32,650 bases of DNA from Actinomycetes bacterium (GTDB taxonomy: Bacteria; Actinomycetota; CALGFH01), in the NCBI GenBank assembly GCA_030146615.1, contig JASLBL010000047.1, positions 1-32,650 on the forward strand, read 5' to 3'. Below are positions 25,384 to 32,634 of this stretch, in pieces. The translations under genes were made by a program, and so were the position numbers. Each line of letters opens with the position of its first letter. Position 1 is the stretch's first letter. A model generated the notes under the pieces. That model saw only the letters and a program-made list of their open reading frames with translations, searched no databases and was not told the DNA's origin.

Positions 25384-25389
25384 ACAGTA
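25384..25389 (-). promoter_or_regulatory. Leaderless-type -10 box of the PQQ-type dehydrogenase gene
   Basis: On the minus strand TACTGT starts 12 bases before the ATG at 25377, with no ribosome site in between. It also sits downstream of the hairpin that ends the PilT transcript, as expected for a fresh transcription unit. Confidence 0.5.
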
Positions 25390-25430
25390 GGCGCCTGGGA
25401 CGACCATGGCACAGGCGCTCTTGGGGGGCC

Positions 25431-25454
25431 GTGGGGGGAGCGAGCTCCCCCCAC
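25431..25454 (-). terminator. Strong hairpin after pilT, no U-tract
   Basis: Arms GTGGGGGGAG and CTCCCCCCAC pair perfectly over 10 bp around a CGAG loop. It lies 34 bases past the stop of the PilT gene and before the next gene's promoter. There is no run of T after it, so it may be a GC-rich terminator of the actinobacterial kind or an mRNA 3'-end stabiliser. Confidence 0.55.
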
Positions 25455-25488
25455 ATGGATCAGGGGACTACAGTTCGCGAACGGCCCT

Positions 25489-26565
25489 CTACGCAACGAG
25501 TCCTTGGCTGCGAAGGGCCACCTGGAGGTCGTGAGGGTTGGAGGCGACGCCGAGGGCGTCCTCGAGCTCGATCAGGCCGTCGCGGTAGAGGGCGATGAGG
25601 TGCTGGTCGAAGGTCTGCATGCCGTAGAAGCCGCTCTCGGCCATGATCGAGGTGAGGTCGCCGGTGCGGTCGGGGTCGGCGATGGCTTCCGCCGTTCGGC
25701 CGGTGTTGACCATGACCTCGAGGACGGCGATGCGGCCGCCGTCGCCGGCCCGGCGGACCAGGCGCTGGCCGACGATGCCGCGTAGGGCGGCGGCCAGCGA
25801 CAGGCGGACCTGGCGCTGCTGGAAGGGCGGGAACAGGTCGATGCAGCGGTTGACGGTCTCGGCGGTGTCGGTGGTGTGGAGGGTCGACAAGACCAGGTGG
25901 CCGGTCTCGGCGGCGGCCAGGGCGTTCTTGAGGGTCTCGGCGTCCCGGACCTCGCCGACCAGGATCACGTCGGGGTCCTGACGCATGGCGGCCCGCATGG
26001 CGATGGTGAAGTCGTCGGTGTCGACCCGGACCTCACGCTGGTTGACCATGCCGAGCTTGTCAGCATGTAACACTTCTATGGGGTCCTCGATCGTCACGAT
26101 ATGGACAGCCCGGTTGGCGTTGACGTGGTCGATCATGGCCGCCAGGGTGGTGGTCTTGCCCGAGCCGGTCGGGCCGGTGACCAGCACCAGGCCGCGGGGC
26201 TGCTCGGCCAGGCGGGCGATCACCGGGGGCAGGCCCAGCTCACCGATGGACATCGCCCCCTCCTGGACCCGGCGCAGCACCAGCCCGACCGAGCCGCGCT
26301 GGCGGAAGGCGTTGACCCGGAACCGCCCGACCCCCGGCAGCGAGTAGGCGAAGTCGGCCTCGTTGGTCCGCTGGAACTGCTCGTGCAGGTCGGGACGGAT
26401 CAACTCCCGGAGCAGGCTGTCGGCCATCTCCGGGCCGAGGGTCGGGCCGTCGAGGACGACCAGGCGGCCGTCCACCCGCATGCGCGGCGGCGACCCCACC
26501 TTGAGGTGCAGGTCAGACCCCTTGGCGGCGACCAGCGCCTCCATCCAGGCCCTAATGCTCGACAC
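25489..26565 (-). CDS. pilT: PilT-type secretion/retraction ATPase
   Basis: This 358-residue GspE/PilT superfamily ATPase has an N-terminal PAS-like domain (SDLHLKVGSPPRMRVDG, 17-33) and a C-terminal RecA-like domain. Visible motifs are Walker A GPTGSGKT (131-138), the Asp box VTIEDPIEVLH (157-167), Walker B with DVILVGEVRD (199-208) and the His box ETGHLVLSTLHT (220-231). Absence of the extra N-terminal domain of PilB and the length fit PilT, which powers type IV pilus retraction. The PilT motif AIRNLIRE is not found in its usual place (SIMAESGFYGMQTFDQHL instead). The start is GTG 26565 behind a GGGGGAG site. No pilin or pilus assembly gene is nearby, so it is either solitary or works with genes elsewhere. 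Confidence 0.88.
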   Translation of the reverse strand: MSSIRAWMEALVAAKGSDLHLKVGSPPRMRVDGRLVVLDGPTLGPEMADSLLRELIRPDLHEQFQRTNEADFAYSLPGVGRFRVNAFRQRGSVGLVLRRVQEGAMSIGELGLPPVIARLAEQPRGLVLVTGPTGSGKTTTLAAMIDHVNANRAVHIVTIEDPIEVLHADKLGMVNQREVRVDTDDFTIAMRAAMRQDPDVILVGEVRDAETLKNALAAAETGHLVLSTLHTTDTAETVNRCIDLFPPFQQRQVRLSLAAALRGIVGQRLVRRAGDGGRIAVLEVMVNTGRTAEAIADPDRTGDLTSIMAESGFYGMQTFDQHLIALYRDGLIELEDALGVASNPHDLQVALRSQGLVA

Positions 26566-26584
26566 CGCTCGATCTCCCCCTCCC

Positions 26585-26611
26585 GGGGTGTACGCCTGTT
26601 GCAGGCACCCC
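26585..26611. other. Imperfect hairpin in the pilT / hydrolase divergent gap
   Basis: The 162-base gap 26566-26727 contains GGGGT...ACCCC enclosing GCCTG-TTG-CAGGC, with a four-base bulge (GTAC). It could be an operator or leader structure. No clear promoter boxes were found for either gene. Confidence 0.25.
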
Positions 26612-26727
26612 TTGAACGGGTCGGCCCCTGCCGGGCATCGCTTGAGTGGCTCGGATGGTTAAGCCGACCCTGGCGTGCAAGGATTCCGGGTGTCCCAGGA
26701 CCCGGAACGACCAGGAGGGCTTGAGCG

Positions 26728-27420
26728 ATGGCCGGCTCGATGACCGAGATCCCCGTCAACGGCGACGCGGTCCCCGCCTACATCTCCCTGCCCCCGTCCG
26801 GCAGCGGGCCGGGTGTGGTGGTCATCCAGGAGTGGTGGGGGCTGGTCCCGCACATCCGCGACGTGGCCGACCGGCTGGCCGCCCAGGGGTTCGTGGCCCT
26901 CGCCCCCGACCTGTACCGGGGCAAGGAGACCACCGAGCCTGACGAGGCCGGCAAGCTGGTCATGGAGATGCAGCTGGAGCAGGCGGCCAAGGACATGGCG
27001 GCCGCGGTCGACACCCTGCTGGCCATGCCCGAGACCACCGGCCAGGGGGTCGGGGTGGTCGGCTTCTGCGTCGGGGGCGGGCTGGCCCTGTTCCTGGCCT
27101 CGCGCAAGCCCGAGGTCAGGGCCGTCGTCTGCTACTACGGGTTCCCGCGCGAGGGCATGGAGTGGGACCTGTCGGCGGTCAAGGGGGCCGTGCTCGGGCA
27201 TTCCGCCGAGCACGACGACTTCGCCCCGCCCGAGGTCGTGGAGCGGATCGAGCGCGAGCTGCGCGATGCCGGGGTGGACGTCACCTTCCACCACTATCCG
27301 GGCACCGGCCACGCCTTCTTCAACGACACCCGGCCCGAGGTCCACGACCCCGAGGCGGCCGAGCTGTCCTGGCAGCGGACCCTCGAGTTCCTCCGCGCCC
27401 GCCTCGGCGAAACGTCTTGA
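26728..27420 (+). CDS. Dienelactone hydrolase family protein
   Basis: This 230-residue alpha/beta hydrolase has the cysteine nucleophile of the family: VVGFCVGGGLAL with Cys114. The acid is in GHSAEHDDFAPP (about Asp163) and the histidine in YPGTGHAFFND (His195). VVVIQEWWGLVPHIRDVADRLA (about 31-52) includes the conserved Glu36 that keeps the thiol inactive until substrate binds. The residues for an active enzyme are therefore complete. Dienelactone hydrolases open lactone rings in chlorocatechol breakdown, but no other aromatic-degradation gene is here and many family members act on other small esters. AGGAGG lies just upstream of ATG 26728. The stop is at 27420, and the promoter for the riboswitch transcript begins right over it. 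Confidence 0.9.
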   Translation: MAGSMTEIPVNGDAVPAYISLPPSGSGPGVVVIQEWWGLVPHIRDVADRLAAQGFVALAPDLYRGKETTEPDEAGKLVMEMQLEQAAKDMAAAVDTLLAMPETTGQGVGVVGFCVGGGLALFLASRKPEVRAVVCYYGFPREGMEWDLSAVKGAVLGHSAEHDDFAPPEVVERIERELRDAGVDVTFHHYPGTGHAFFNDTRPEVHDPEAAELSWQRTLEFLRARLGETS

Positions 27421-27443
27421 GCGGGTCGATGGTCGGGTATGCT
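27417..27443 (+). promoter_or_regulatory. Likely promoter of the riboswitch-controlled exchanger gene
   Basis: TTGAGC (27417-27422) and TATGCT (27438-27443), 15 bases apart, match -35 and -10 elements. The predicted start point near 27450 coincides with the first base of the riboswitch P1 stem. Confidence 0.5.
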
Positions 27444-27449
27444 GACCGG

Positions 27450-27560
27450 CGAAGGGGAGTAGTCCAGCGGGGCAGGTGCCTCGACGAGCACGCCGTCAGG
27501 ACGGTGGGCGCCGGCGCCCACCCGGCGCCTCACCCGGGCCGCGGGCGGACGAGACCTTCG
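27450..27560 (+). promoter_or_regulatory. yybP-ykoY (manganese) riboswitch aptamer
   Basis: The two conserved ends of this riboswitch class are present. CGAAGG (27450-27455) followed by GGAGTAG (27456-27462) lies on the 5' side, and GACGAGA (27548-27554) followed by CCTTCG (27555-27560) on the 3' side. CGAAGG and CCTTCG pair to form P1. The interior can form GC-rich stems, including GTGGGC-GCCGGC-GCCCAC (27504-27521). The class senses Mn2+ and usually turns on manganese exporters or related membrane proteins. It precedes a sodium/calcium-exchanger-family gene by 46 bases. Identification is from remembered consensus, not a covariance search. Confidence 0.8.
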
Positions 27561-27606
27561 AGCCGTGTGGCGTTCCCCAAGGGACCCGACCGAGCCGGAG
27601 GACTTC

Positions 27607-28974
27607 TTGGCAGCTGAGCCCGAGCAGACCGTCGCCCCGGCCAAGCGCGGGCCGGTGCCGCTCGGCCTGGCCATCGTCGCCTGCCTCCCCGGCGCCTACC
27701 TCGGCCTGGCCGAGCTGTTCCACTTCTGGCACCCCGAGCTGGCCCCGCCGCTGCTGGCCCTGACCTACGGGGTGGCGGTGATCGGGGCGGCGTTCGTGCT
27801 CGCCTGGGCGGCCGAGGCGGCCCAGCTGGACGTGTCGGCCAGCCTGGCCATCGGCGTCCTGGCCCTGATCGCGGTCCTGCCCGAGTACGCGGTCGGGTTC
27901 GTGTTCGCCTGGAAGGGCGGCAACGACGTCGAGCAGTACGGCTCCAGCTGTAAGGCACCCGACTACGAAGGGGCCTCCAACTGCGACCTGGTCCTAGCCA
28001 ACATGACCGGGGCGAACCGGCTGCTGATCGGCATCGGCTGGTCGATGATCGTGTTCATCGCCTACTGGCAGTGGAGGCGGCGGGGCGAGCGCCACCACAA
28101 GGGCGTCACCATGGATCGCTCCAAGGCGGTGGAGTTGGCCTACCTCTCGCTGGCCTGCGCCTACTGCCTGACCCTGCCCCTCAAGCGGACCGTGACCCTG
28201 ATCGACGCCGTCATCCTGGTCAGCATCTTCATCGCCTACACCCTGCGGATCTCCAAGGCCCCCCAGACCCATCCCGACCTGATCGGCCCGGCGGCCTGGA
28301 TCGGGGCGATGACCAAACGGGCCCGGCGGGTCAGCGTGCTGTCGATGTTCGCCTTCGCCGGGATCGTGATCCTGCTGGTCGCCGAGCACTTCGCCGAGTC
28401 GCTGGTCGAGACCGGGACCGAGTTCGGGGTGAGCGAGTTCCTGCTCGTCCAGTGGCTGGCCCCGCTCGCCTCGGAGGCGCCGGAGCTGCTGGTGGTGGCC
28501 CTGTACGCCTGGCGGCTGAAGACCAGCGAGGCGCTCACGGCGGTGGTCTCCTCCAAGATCAACCAGTGGACGCTGCTGGTCGGCACCCTGCCGCTGGTGT
28601 TCGCGATCGCCTCGGGCAGCCTGAACGGCCTGCCGGTCGGGTCGGCCCAGCGGCAGGAGGTGCTGCTGACCGCCGCCCAGACGGTGTTCGCGGTGGCCAT
28701 CCTGGTCAACCTATCGATCTCCCTGCGCGAGGCGTTCGCCCTGTTCGGGCTGTTCTGGGCGCAGTTCGTCCTCACCGCCTTGGTACCGGCATCGTTCAGG
28801 GGCACCGAGCTGATGGTGCTGTCGGGGGTCTACATCCTGCTCGGGCTATGGCTGCTGGCCCGCAAGTACGGCGCCTTCCGGCACCTGCTCCGCGACGGCT
28901 TCCGCACCCCGTACGGGGAGCTGGAGCAGGAGGCGGCCGCCGGGGGGCCGTCGCAGTCTCAGGTCACGAAGTAG
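27607..28974 (+). CDS. Sodium/calcium-exchanger family transporter, probable Mn2+ efflux
   Basis: From TTG 27607 the protein has 455 residues and about ten membrane helices. It belongs to the CaCA (Na_Ca_ex, YrbG-like) superfamily, with two alpha-repeats. The first has VLPEYAVGFVFAW (about 90-102) and ANMTGANRLLIGIGW (131-145); the second has PLASEAPELLVVALYAW and AVVSSKINQWTLLVGTLPL. A short loop with two cysteines (YGSSCKAPDY, SNCD) splits the first repeat. TTG 27607 was chosen because GGAGG sits 5 bases upstream. The alternative GTG at 27565 abuts the riboswitch and has no free ribosome site. Control by a manganese-type riboswitch suggests Mn2+ export, though family members also move Ca2+, Na+ or H+. 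It overlaps the convergent antiporter gene by 16 bases. Confidence 0.85.
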   Translation: MAAEPEQTVAPAKRGPVPLGLAIVACLPGAYLGLAELFHFWHPELAPPLLALTYGVAVIGAAFVLAWAAEAAQLDVSASLAIGVLALIAVLPEYAVGFVFAWKGGNDVEQYGSSCKAPDYEGASNCDLVLANMTGANRLLIGIGWSMIVFIAYWQWRRRGERHHKGVTMDRSKAVELAYLSLACAYCLTLPLKRTVTLIDAVILVSIFIAYTLRISKAPQTHPDLIGPAAWIGAMTKRARRVSVLSMFAFAGIVILLVAEHFAESLVETGTEFGVSEFLLVQWLAPLASEAPELLVVALYAWRLKTSEALTAVVSSKINQWTLLVGTLPLVFAIASGSLNGLPVGSAQRQEVLLTAAQTVFAVAILVNLSISLREAFALFGLFWAQFVLTALVPASFRGTELMVLSGVYILLGLWLLARKYGAFRHLLRDGFRTPYGELEQEAAAGGPSQSQVTK

Positions 28975-30104
28975 AAGATCAGCCCGAGCACGGCGTACAC
29001 GGCCAGCAGCTGGAGGCCCTCGAACCAGGTCGACTCGCCCTCCTGGGTGACCTGGTTGGCGATCAGGACGGACAGGAAGATGGCCCCGATCTCGAACCCG
29101 TTGAACACCAGGGCCATCGGGAACGGCCCGACCAGGAACGACAGCAGCACCAGCACCGGGGCCACGAACAGGGCGATCTGGGCCGAAGAGCCGATGGCGA
29201 TGTTGACCGCCAGGTCCATCTTGTCGCGCAGGGCGAAGTAGATGGCGACCCAGTGCTCGGCCGCGTTGCCGACCACGGCGACGACGATGATGCCGACGAA
29301 GAACGGCGACAGGCCCAGGTTCTCCGAGGCCTCGGTGATGGACCCGACCAGGATCTCCGACATCACCCCGACGGCCACCCCGGCGATGGCCAGCATGGTC
29401 ACCGCCCGCCGGACCGACCAGGGCTCGCCGCCGTGGTCCTCCTCGTCGTGGGAGGGGTTGAACAGGTTGCGGTGGGTCCGCAGGGAGAACAGCAGCCCGG
29501 CGGCGTAGGTGAACAGCAGCACCACCGAGACCCCGACCGACAGCGCCTCCAGGTCGCCGGGGAAGTCGATCGCCTCGTCGGTGGGCCGGGGCAGCCCGGC
29601 CCCGGCCACCAGCTCGAAGATGGCCGGCATGACCAGGGCCACGGCGGCCAGCAGCAGCATCAGCGACTGGACGTTGGCGGCGGTGCGGTCGAAGCGCTGG
29701 CGGTCGCGGCGCAGCCCCCCGGCCAGCATGGCCGCCCCCATGACGAGCAGGATGTTGCCGAGGATGGAGCCGACCACCGACGCCTTGACAACCTCCTGGA
29801 GCCCCTCGTTGAGGGCGAACAGGGCGATGACCAGCTCGGGGAAGTTGCCGAAGGTGACGTTGAGGAAGCCGCCGATGCCGGGCCCGGAGCGGGCCGCCAG
29901 CTCCTCGGTCGACCGCCCCATCAGGGCCGCGGTCGGGATCACCCCGAGGGCGGCGGCCAGGAAGATCGGCGTGGCCCCGGCGTGGGCCAGCTCGAGCCCG
30001 ATCGCCAGGGGGATGAACGGCACCAGCAGGTACGGCCAGCCCTCCCCGCTGAGCAGGAAGCTCCTGAGGTTGAAGCGGGGCTTGAGGTCGGCGGGGGCGG
30101 TCAT
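28959..30104 (-). CDS. CaCA family cation/proton antiporter (Cax-like)
   Basis: This 381-residue membrane protein has eleven or so helices and both CaCA alpha-repeats of the Cax (Ca2+/H+ exchanger) branch. The first is FGNFPELVIALFALNEGL (85-102) with VGSILGNILLVMG (111-123); the second is GNAAEHWVAIYFALRDKMDLA (279-299) with IGSSAQIALFVAP. The usual GNATE of the first repeat reads GNFPE, keeping the essential Glu90; the second keeps Glu283. An acidic loop, NPSHDEEDHGGEP, separates the halves. It should expel Ca2+ or a similar divalent cation in exchange for protons. The start at ATG 30104 has AGGAG upstream, 12 bases after the FIST gene ends, so the two genes share a transcript. Confidence 0.9.
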   Translation of the reverse strand: MTAPADLKPRFNLRSFLLSGEGWPYLLVPFIPLAIGLELAHAGATPIFLAAALGVIPTAALMGRSTEELAARSGPGIGGFLNVTFGNFPELVIALFALNEGLQEVVKASVVGSILGNILLVMGAAMLAGGLRRDRQRFDRTAANVQSLMLLLAAVALVMPAIFELVAGAGLPRPTDEAIDFPGDLEALSVGVSVVLLFTYAAGLLFSLRTHRNLFNPSHDEEDHGGEPWSVRRAVTMLAIAGVAVGVMSEILVGSITEASENLGLSPFFVGIIVVAVVGNAAEHWVAIYFALRDKMDLAVNIAIGSSAQIALFVAPVLVLLSFLVGPFPMALVFNGFEIGAIFLSVLIANQVTQEGESTWFEGLQLLAVYAVLGLIFYFVT

Positions 30105-30116
30105 CGGCGGCTGCTC

Positions 30117-31430
30117 CTAGACGGGCTCTGGGGTCCCCGGGACCTCCGGGCCCGACGGCGGCTCAGACGGAACCGGCGGTGGCGGCGCGGCCTCGACCTC
30201 GCCCGGAGAGGGCTCGGCCGGGGCAGGTGGCTGCTCGGTGGCGGCCCGGTCCAGGGCCGGGATGGGGTCGTGGGGCTCGCAGAACACGGCCATGCTGGCG
30301 GTGAAGGTGTGCAGGAAGTTGCGGCCGCCGATCGGTCCCAGCTCGCCCTGGGCGAAGAAGCCGGCCATCGGGGCCGCGTCGGTGGCCGCGGCCACCCGGG
30401 CGGCGTCGTGGTCGGGCTCGCCGAAGAAGCCCCGGCCCCGGCCGTTGCAGGAGAACAGCAGGACGCCCCGTGGCCGCCACCGGGACACGGGCATGAGCAG
30501 CAGCTCGAGGTCCTCGTCGGCGGCGTCGGCGTCGCGCACGTGGAACTGGAGCGTCTGGCCGACCTCGACGCTGTCGGCCACGGCGATCGAGCCGGTCTCC
30601 GGATCGGCCCCGATCAGCCCCCTGACCAGGAAGTCGCCCCGGTCGAAGCTGGCCTTGTGCTCGTCGATGACCTGGCCGACCTGGAGGCCGCCGCCGCGGA
30701 GCAGCTCCTGCTCGTGCTGGTCAAGGCCGGCCAGCATCTGGCGCAGCCGGTCCACCGCCGACCGGCCACCCAGCTCGTGGACGATGTTGCCCTCGCCCCG
30801 AGTGACCGCGAACGGCGAGCCCACCGGGCGGCAGCCCTGGCTGACCACGGCCCGGATGTCGACCGGGCCGACCAGGGCGACCCCGACGGCGCCGGCGTCG
30901 AGCAGCTCAGTGCCGCTGAGCAGCCGGTGCCGCCCGGCCTCCCGGGCTCCCGAGACCATCCCGCCCAGCACCGGCAGACCGGGCTGCTCCTGGTTGAGCC
31001 GCTCCAGGAAGCTGTCGGCCGGGAAGGTGAACGGGTCGGCCAGCAGGAGCACGCTGGCCCGGTCGTCCTCGGGCAGGTCGGGCCAGCCACCGATGCCGAC
31101 GCCGTCATCCAGGGGCAGCACCCGCAGCGCGAACGGCCGCACGTCGACCCCGGGCAGCCGGGCCATCCAGACGGCCAGGCCGGGCTCCTCCTCGACCTCG
31201 CGGCCGTCGCCGATCACCCCCTGGGCGGTGCAGCCGAGGATGGCCGAGGTGCCGGTCCGCTCCGAGAGGCTGAGGGCGATGCCGGCGGCGGCGTCGGCGT
31301 GCTCCATGGTGAAGAAGCAGACCACCAGGTCGGGCGGGCCGCCGAGCTGGCCGAGGGCGGCCGGGATGACCTCGTCGAGGGCCTGGGCATGGTCGGGGGA
31401 GGTGGAGACCGCGGCGCCGAAGGTGAGCAT
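30117..31430 (-). CDS. FIST-domain signalling protein
   Basis: This 437-residue protein has a FIST N-terminal domain (about 1-210: DLVVCFFTMEHADAA, AILGCTAQGVIGDGREVE, LPVLGGMVSGAREAG) and a FIST C-terminal domain (about 215-385). The latter ends in the typical VLLFSCNGRGRGFFGEPDHDA and APMAGFFAQGELGPIGGRNFLH. The last 55 residues are a Pro/Glu-rich, probably disordered tail. FIST proteins are predicted intracellular sensors of small ligands such as amino acids, often fused to signalling domains. This one is stand-alone with no transmembrane segment. The start at ATG 31430 follows a TANNNT box at 12 bases. It is co-transcribed with the Cax-like antiporter downstream; a regulatory link between them is only inferred. 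Confidence 0.88.
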   Translation of the reverse strand: MLTFGAAVSTSPDHAQALDEVIPAALGQLGGPPDLVVCFFTMEHADAAAGIALSLSERTGTSAILGCTAQGVIGDGREVEEEPGLAVWMARLPGVDVRPFALRVLPLDDGVGIGGWPDLPEDDRASVLLLADPFTFPADSFLERLNQEQPGLPVLGGMVSGAREAGRHRLLSGTELLDAGAVGVALVGPVDIRAVVSQGCRPVGSPFAVTRGEGNIVHELGGRSAVDRLRQMLAGLDQHEQELLRGGGLQVGQVIDEHKASFDRGDFLVRGLIGADPETGSIAVADSVEVGQTLQFHVRDADAADEDLELLLMPVSRWRPRGVLLFSCNGRGRGFFGEPDHDAARVAAATDAAPMAGFFAQGELGPIGGRNFLHTFTASMAVFCEPHDPIPALDRAATEQPPAPAEPSPGEVEAAPPPPVPSEPPSGPEVPGTPEPV

Positions 31431-31436
31431 GGCGCA

Positions 31437-31442
31437 AGGCTA
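31437..31442 (-). promoter_or_regulatory. Leaderless-type -10 box of the FIST gene
   Basis: On the minus strand TAGCCT starts exactly 12 bases before the ATG at 31430. No ribosome site lies in the six bases between box and start codon. Confidence 0.5.
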
Positions 31443-31462
31443 CCCGGTTTCGCCCCCGCGCT

Positions 31463-32599
31463 TTACGCCGCCCGGCCGACCCACTCGAAGTGGGTGGTGT
31501 CGGGGCGGGCGAAGCCGCCGCCCCAGACGAAGCCGTGCTCGGCCATGGTCCGGATCAGGCGCTCGTCCCCGTTGACCTTCAGGGCGATCGCGATCCCCCA
31601 GGCGTGGCGTGACAGCTTGCCGCCTCCGGGGTGGCGCAGCAGCCGGGGGCTCCAGCAGCCGCCCTGACGCCGGAAGGCGCCCACGTCGACCAGCCCACCC
31701 AGGCGCTGGCGCTCGAGGTCGGCCATGGCCTTGCCCAGGTCGTCCACGACCAGCCGGTGGCAGCGCACCCGTCCGAGCAGGGGCACCTGCCTGGTCACCA
31801 GGTTGGCCTTGGTCCAGGCCGGGTCGGGCCAGCCCCGGCGCAGGCTGGGCAGCGCGAACTCGCCGAAGCGGGCCTTGACCTGGCTCATGGGCAGGACGCC
31901 CTCGCCGCCCCGGACGAACGGCCGGTCGCCGGGGGTGACGAAGCGGACCGCCCGCCCCTTGAGGAGCTTGCGGATCTCAGTGCGCAGGCCGTCCATCGGC
32001 CCGCGCGGCCGGACCAGCAGGTAGGCGGCACGCTGGATGCCGTAGCGCCGGGCCAGGGCTCGCTCCAGGGCCACCTCGTAGCCGCCGAGCAGGGCGTCGT
32101 CGACCACCCCGCTGACCCGCAGGGTCCGGTTGCCGTCCAGCTTCAGCTTGCCGCCCGACTTGACCCGGCGGAGCTTGGCCCCGGTCTTGGACAGGACGGC
32201 GCCCTTGGGCAGCAGGGTGGCGAGCTTGCGGCCGGGCCGGCCGGTGGCGGTGGTGTAGGCGTTGGTGTCGACCGCCATCGTCTCCACCGGGACCACCCGG
32301 TAGCCGCGTCGCCCGCTGGCCGCGGCCAGCGTCCCGGTGCGCACGGCGCTGATGGCGCCCACCCGGGTCGAGTCGCGGACCCGCCCGACCTCCTTCTCGG
32401 AGAACCCGCCGGGGGCCCAGACCAGCAGCTCGTTGCGGAAGGCGTCGAGGTCGGCGGCACGCGTCCCGGCCACGCCGGCGCCCCGCCCGTCCGGGCCGGC
32501 GCCGGCCGGGCCGCTCCATTCGGAGACGAACACGACCCACCCGGCCACGAACACCGCCAGCCCGGTCAGGATCGCCAGCGCCCGCCCTCGCGCGGTCAT
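31463..32599 (-). CDS. Membrane-anchored M15-like peptidase domain protein, zinc site incomplete
   Basis: The protein has 378 residues with a signal anchor at about 7-28 (ALAILTGLAVFVAGWVVFVS), so most of it lies outside the membrane. Residues 50-270 are not recognised. The C-terminal 80 residues match the D-Ala-D-Ala carboxypeptidase (M15) fold: KLSRHAWGIAIALKVNG and EHGFVWGGGFARPDTTHFEW. M15 enzymes bind zinc through SxHxxGxAxD and a later HFE. Here the His and HFE are present but the Asp position is Ala (GCC in place of GAC), so zinc binding and activity are doubtful. It may bind peptidoglycan peptides without cutting them. The start ATG 32599 is supported by GAAGGGAG 7 bases upstream. Confidence 0.8.
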   Translation of the reverse strand: MTARGRALAILTGLAVFVAGWVVFVSEWSGPAGAGPDGRGAGVAGTRAADLDAFRNELLVWAPGGFSEKEVGRVRDSTRVGAISAVRTGTLAAASGRRGYRVVPVETMAVDTNAYTTATGRPGRKLATLLPKGAVLSKTGAKLRRVKSGGKLKLDGNRTLRVSGVVDDALLGGYEVALERALARRYGIQRAAYLLVRPRGPMDGLRTEIRKLLKGRAVRFVTPGDRPFVRGGEGVLPMSQVKARFGEFALPSLRRGWPDPAWTKANLVTRQVPLLGRVRCHRLVVDDLGKAMADLERQRLGGLVDVGAFRRQGGCWSPRLLRHPGGGKLSRHAWGIAIALKVNGDERLIRTMAEHGFVWGGGFARPDTTHFEWVGRAA

Positions 32600-32616
32600 G
32601 CGCGAACTCCCTTCTG

Positions 32617-32634
32617 GTTACGTGTCAGCGTAAC
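32617..32634. promoter_or_regulatory. Operator-like inverted repeat upstream of the M15-like gene
   Basis: GTTACG and CGTAAC are perfect inverted arms separated by six bases, centred 27 bases before the start codon. The minus-strand hexamer TACGCT inside it fits a -10 box, so a dimeric repressor could block transcription here. The regulator is not in the window. Confidence 0.45.

Noticed and set aside
21929..25456. Open frame of 1175 codons on the minus strand
   Set aside because: It crosses several well-identified genes and its translation is Arg/Pro/Gly-rich with no motif, a typical artefact of high-GC codon bias.
27565..27606. GTG 27565 as start of the exchanger gene
   Set aside because: It lies directly after the riboswitch P1 stem with no free ribosome site; TTG 27607 has GGAGG at good spacing.
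28071..31667. Open frame of 1198 codons on the plus strand
   Set aside because: It runs antisense to the Cax-like and FIST genes and out of frame with the exchanger gene; composition is that of a shadow frame.
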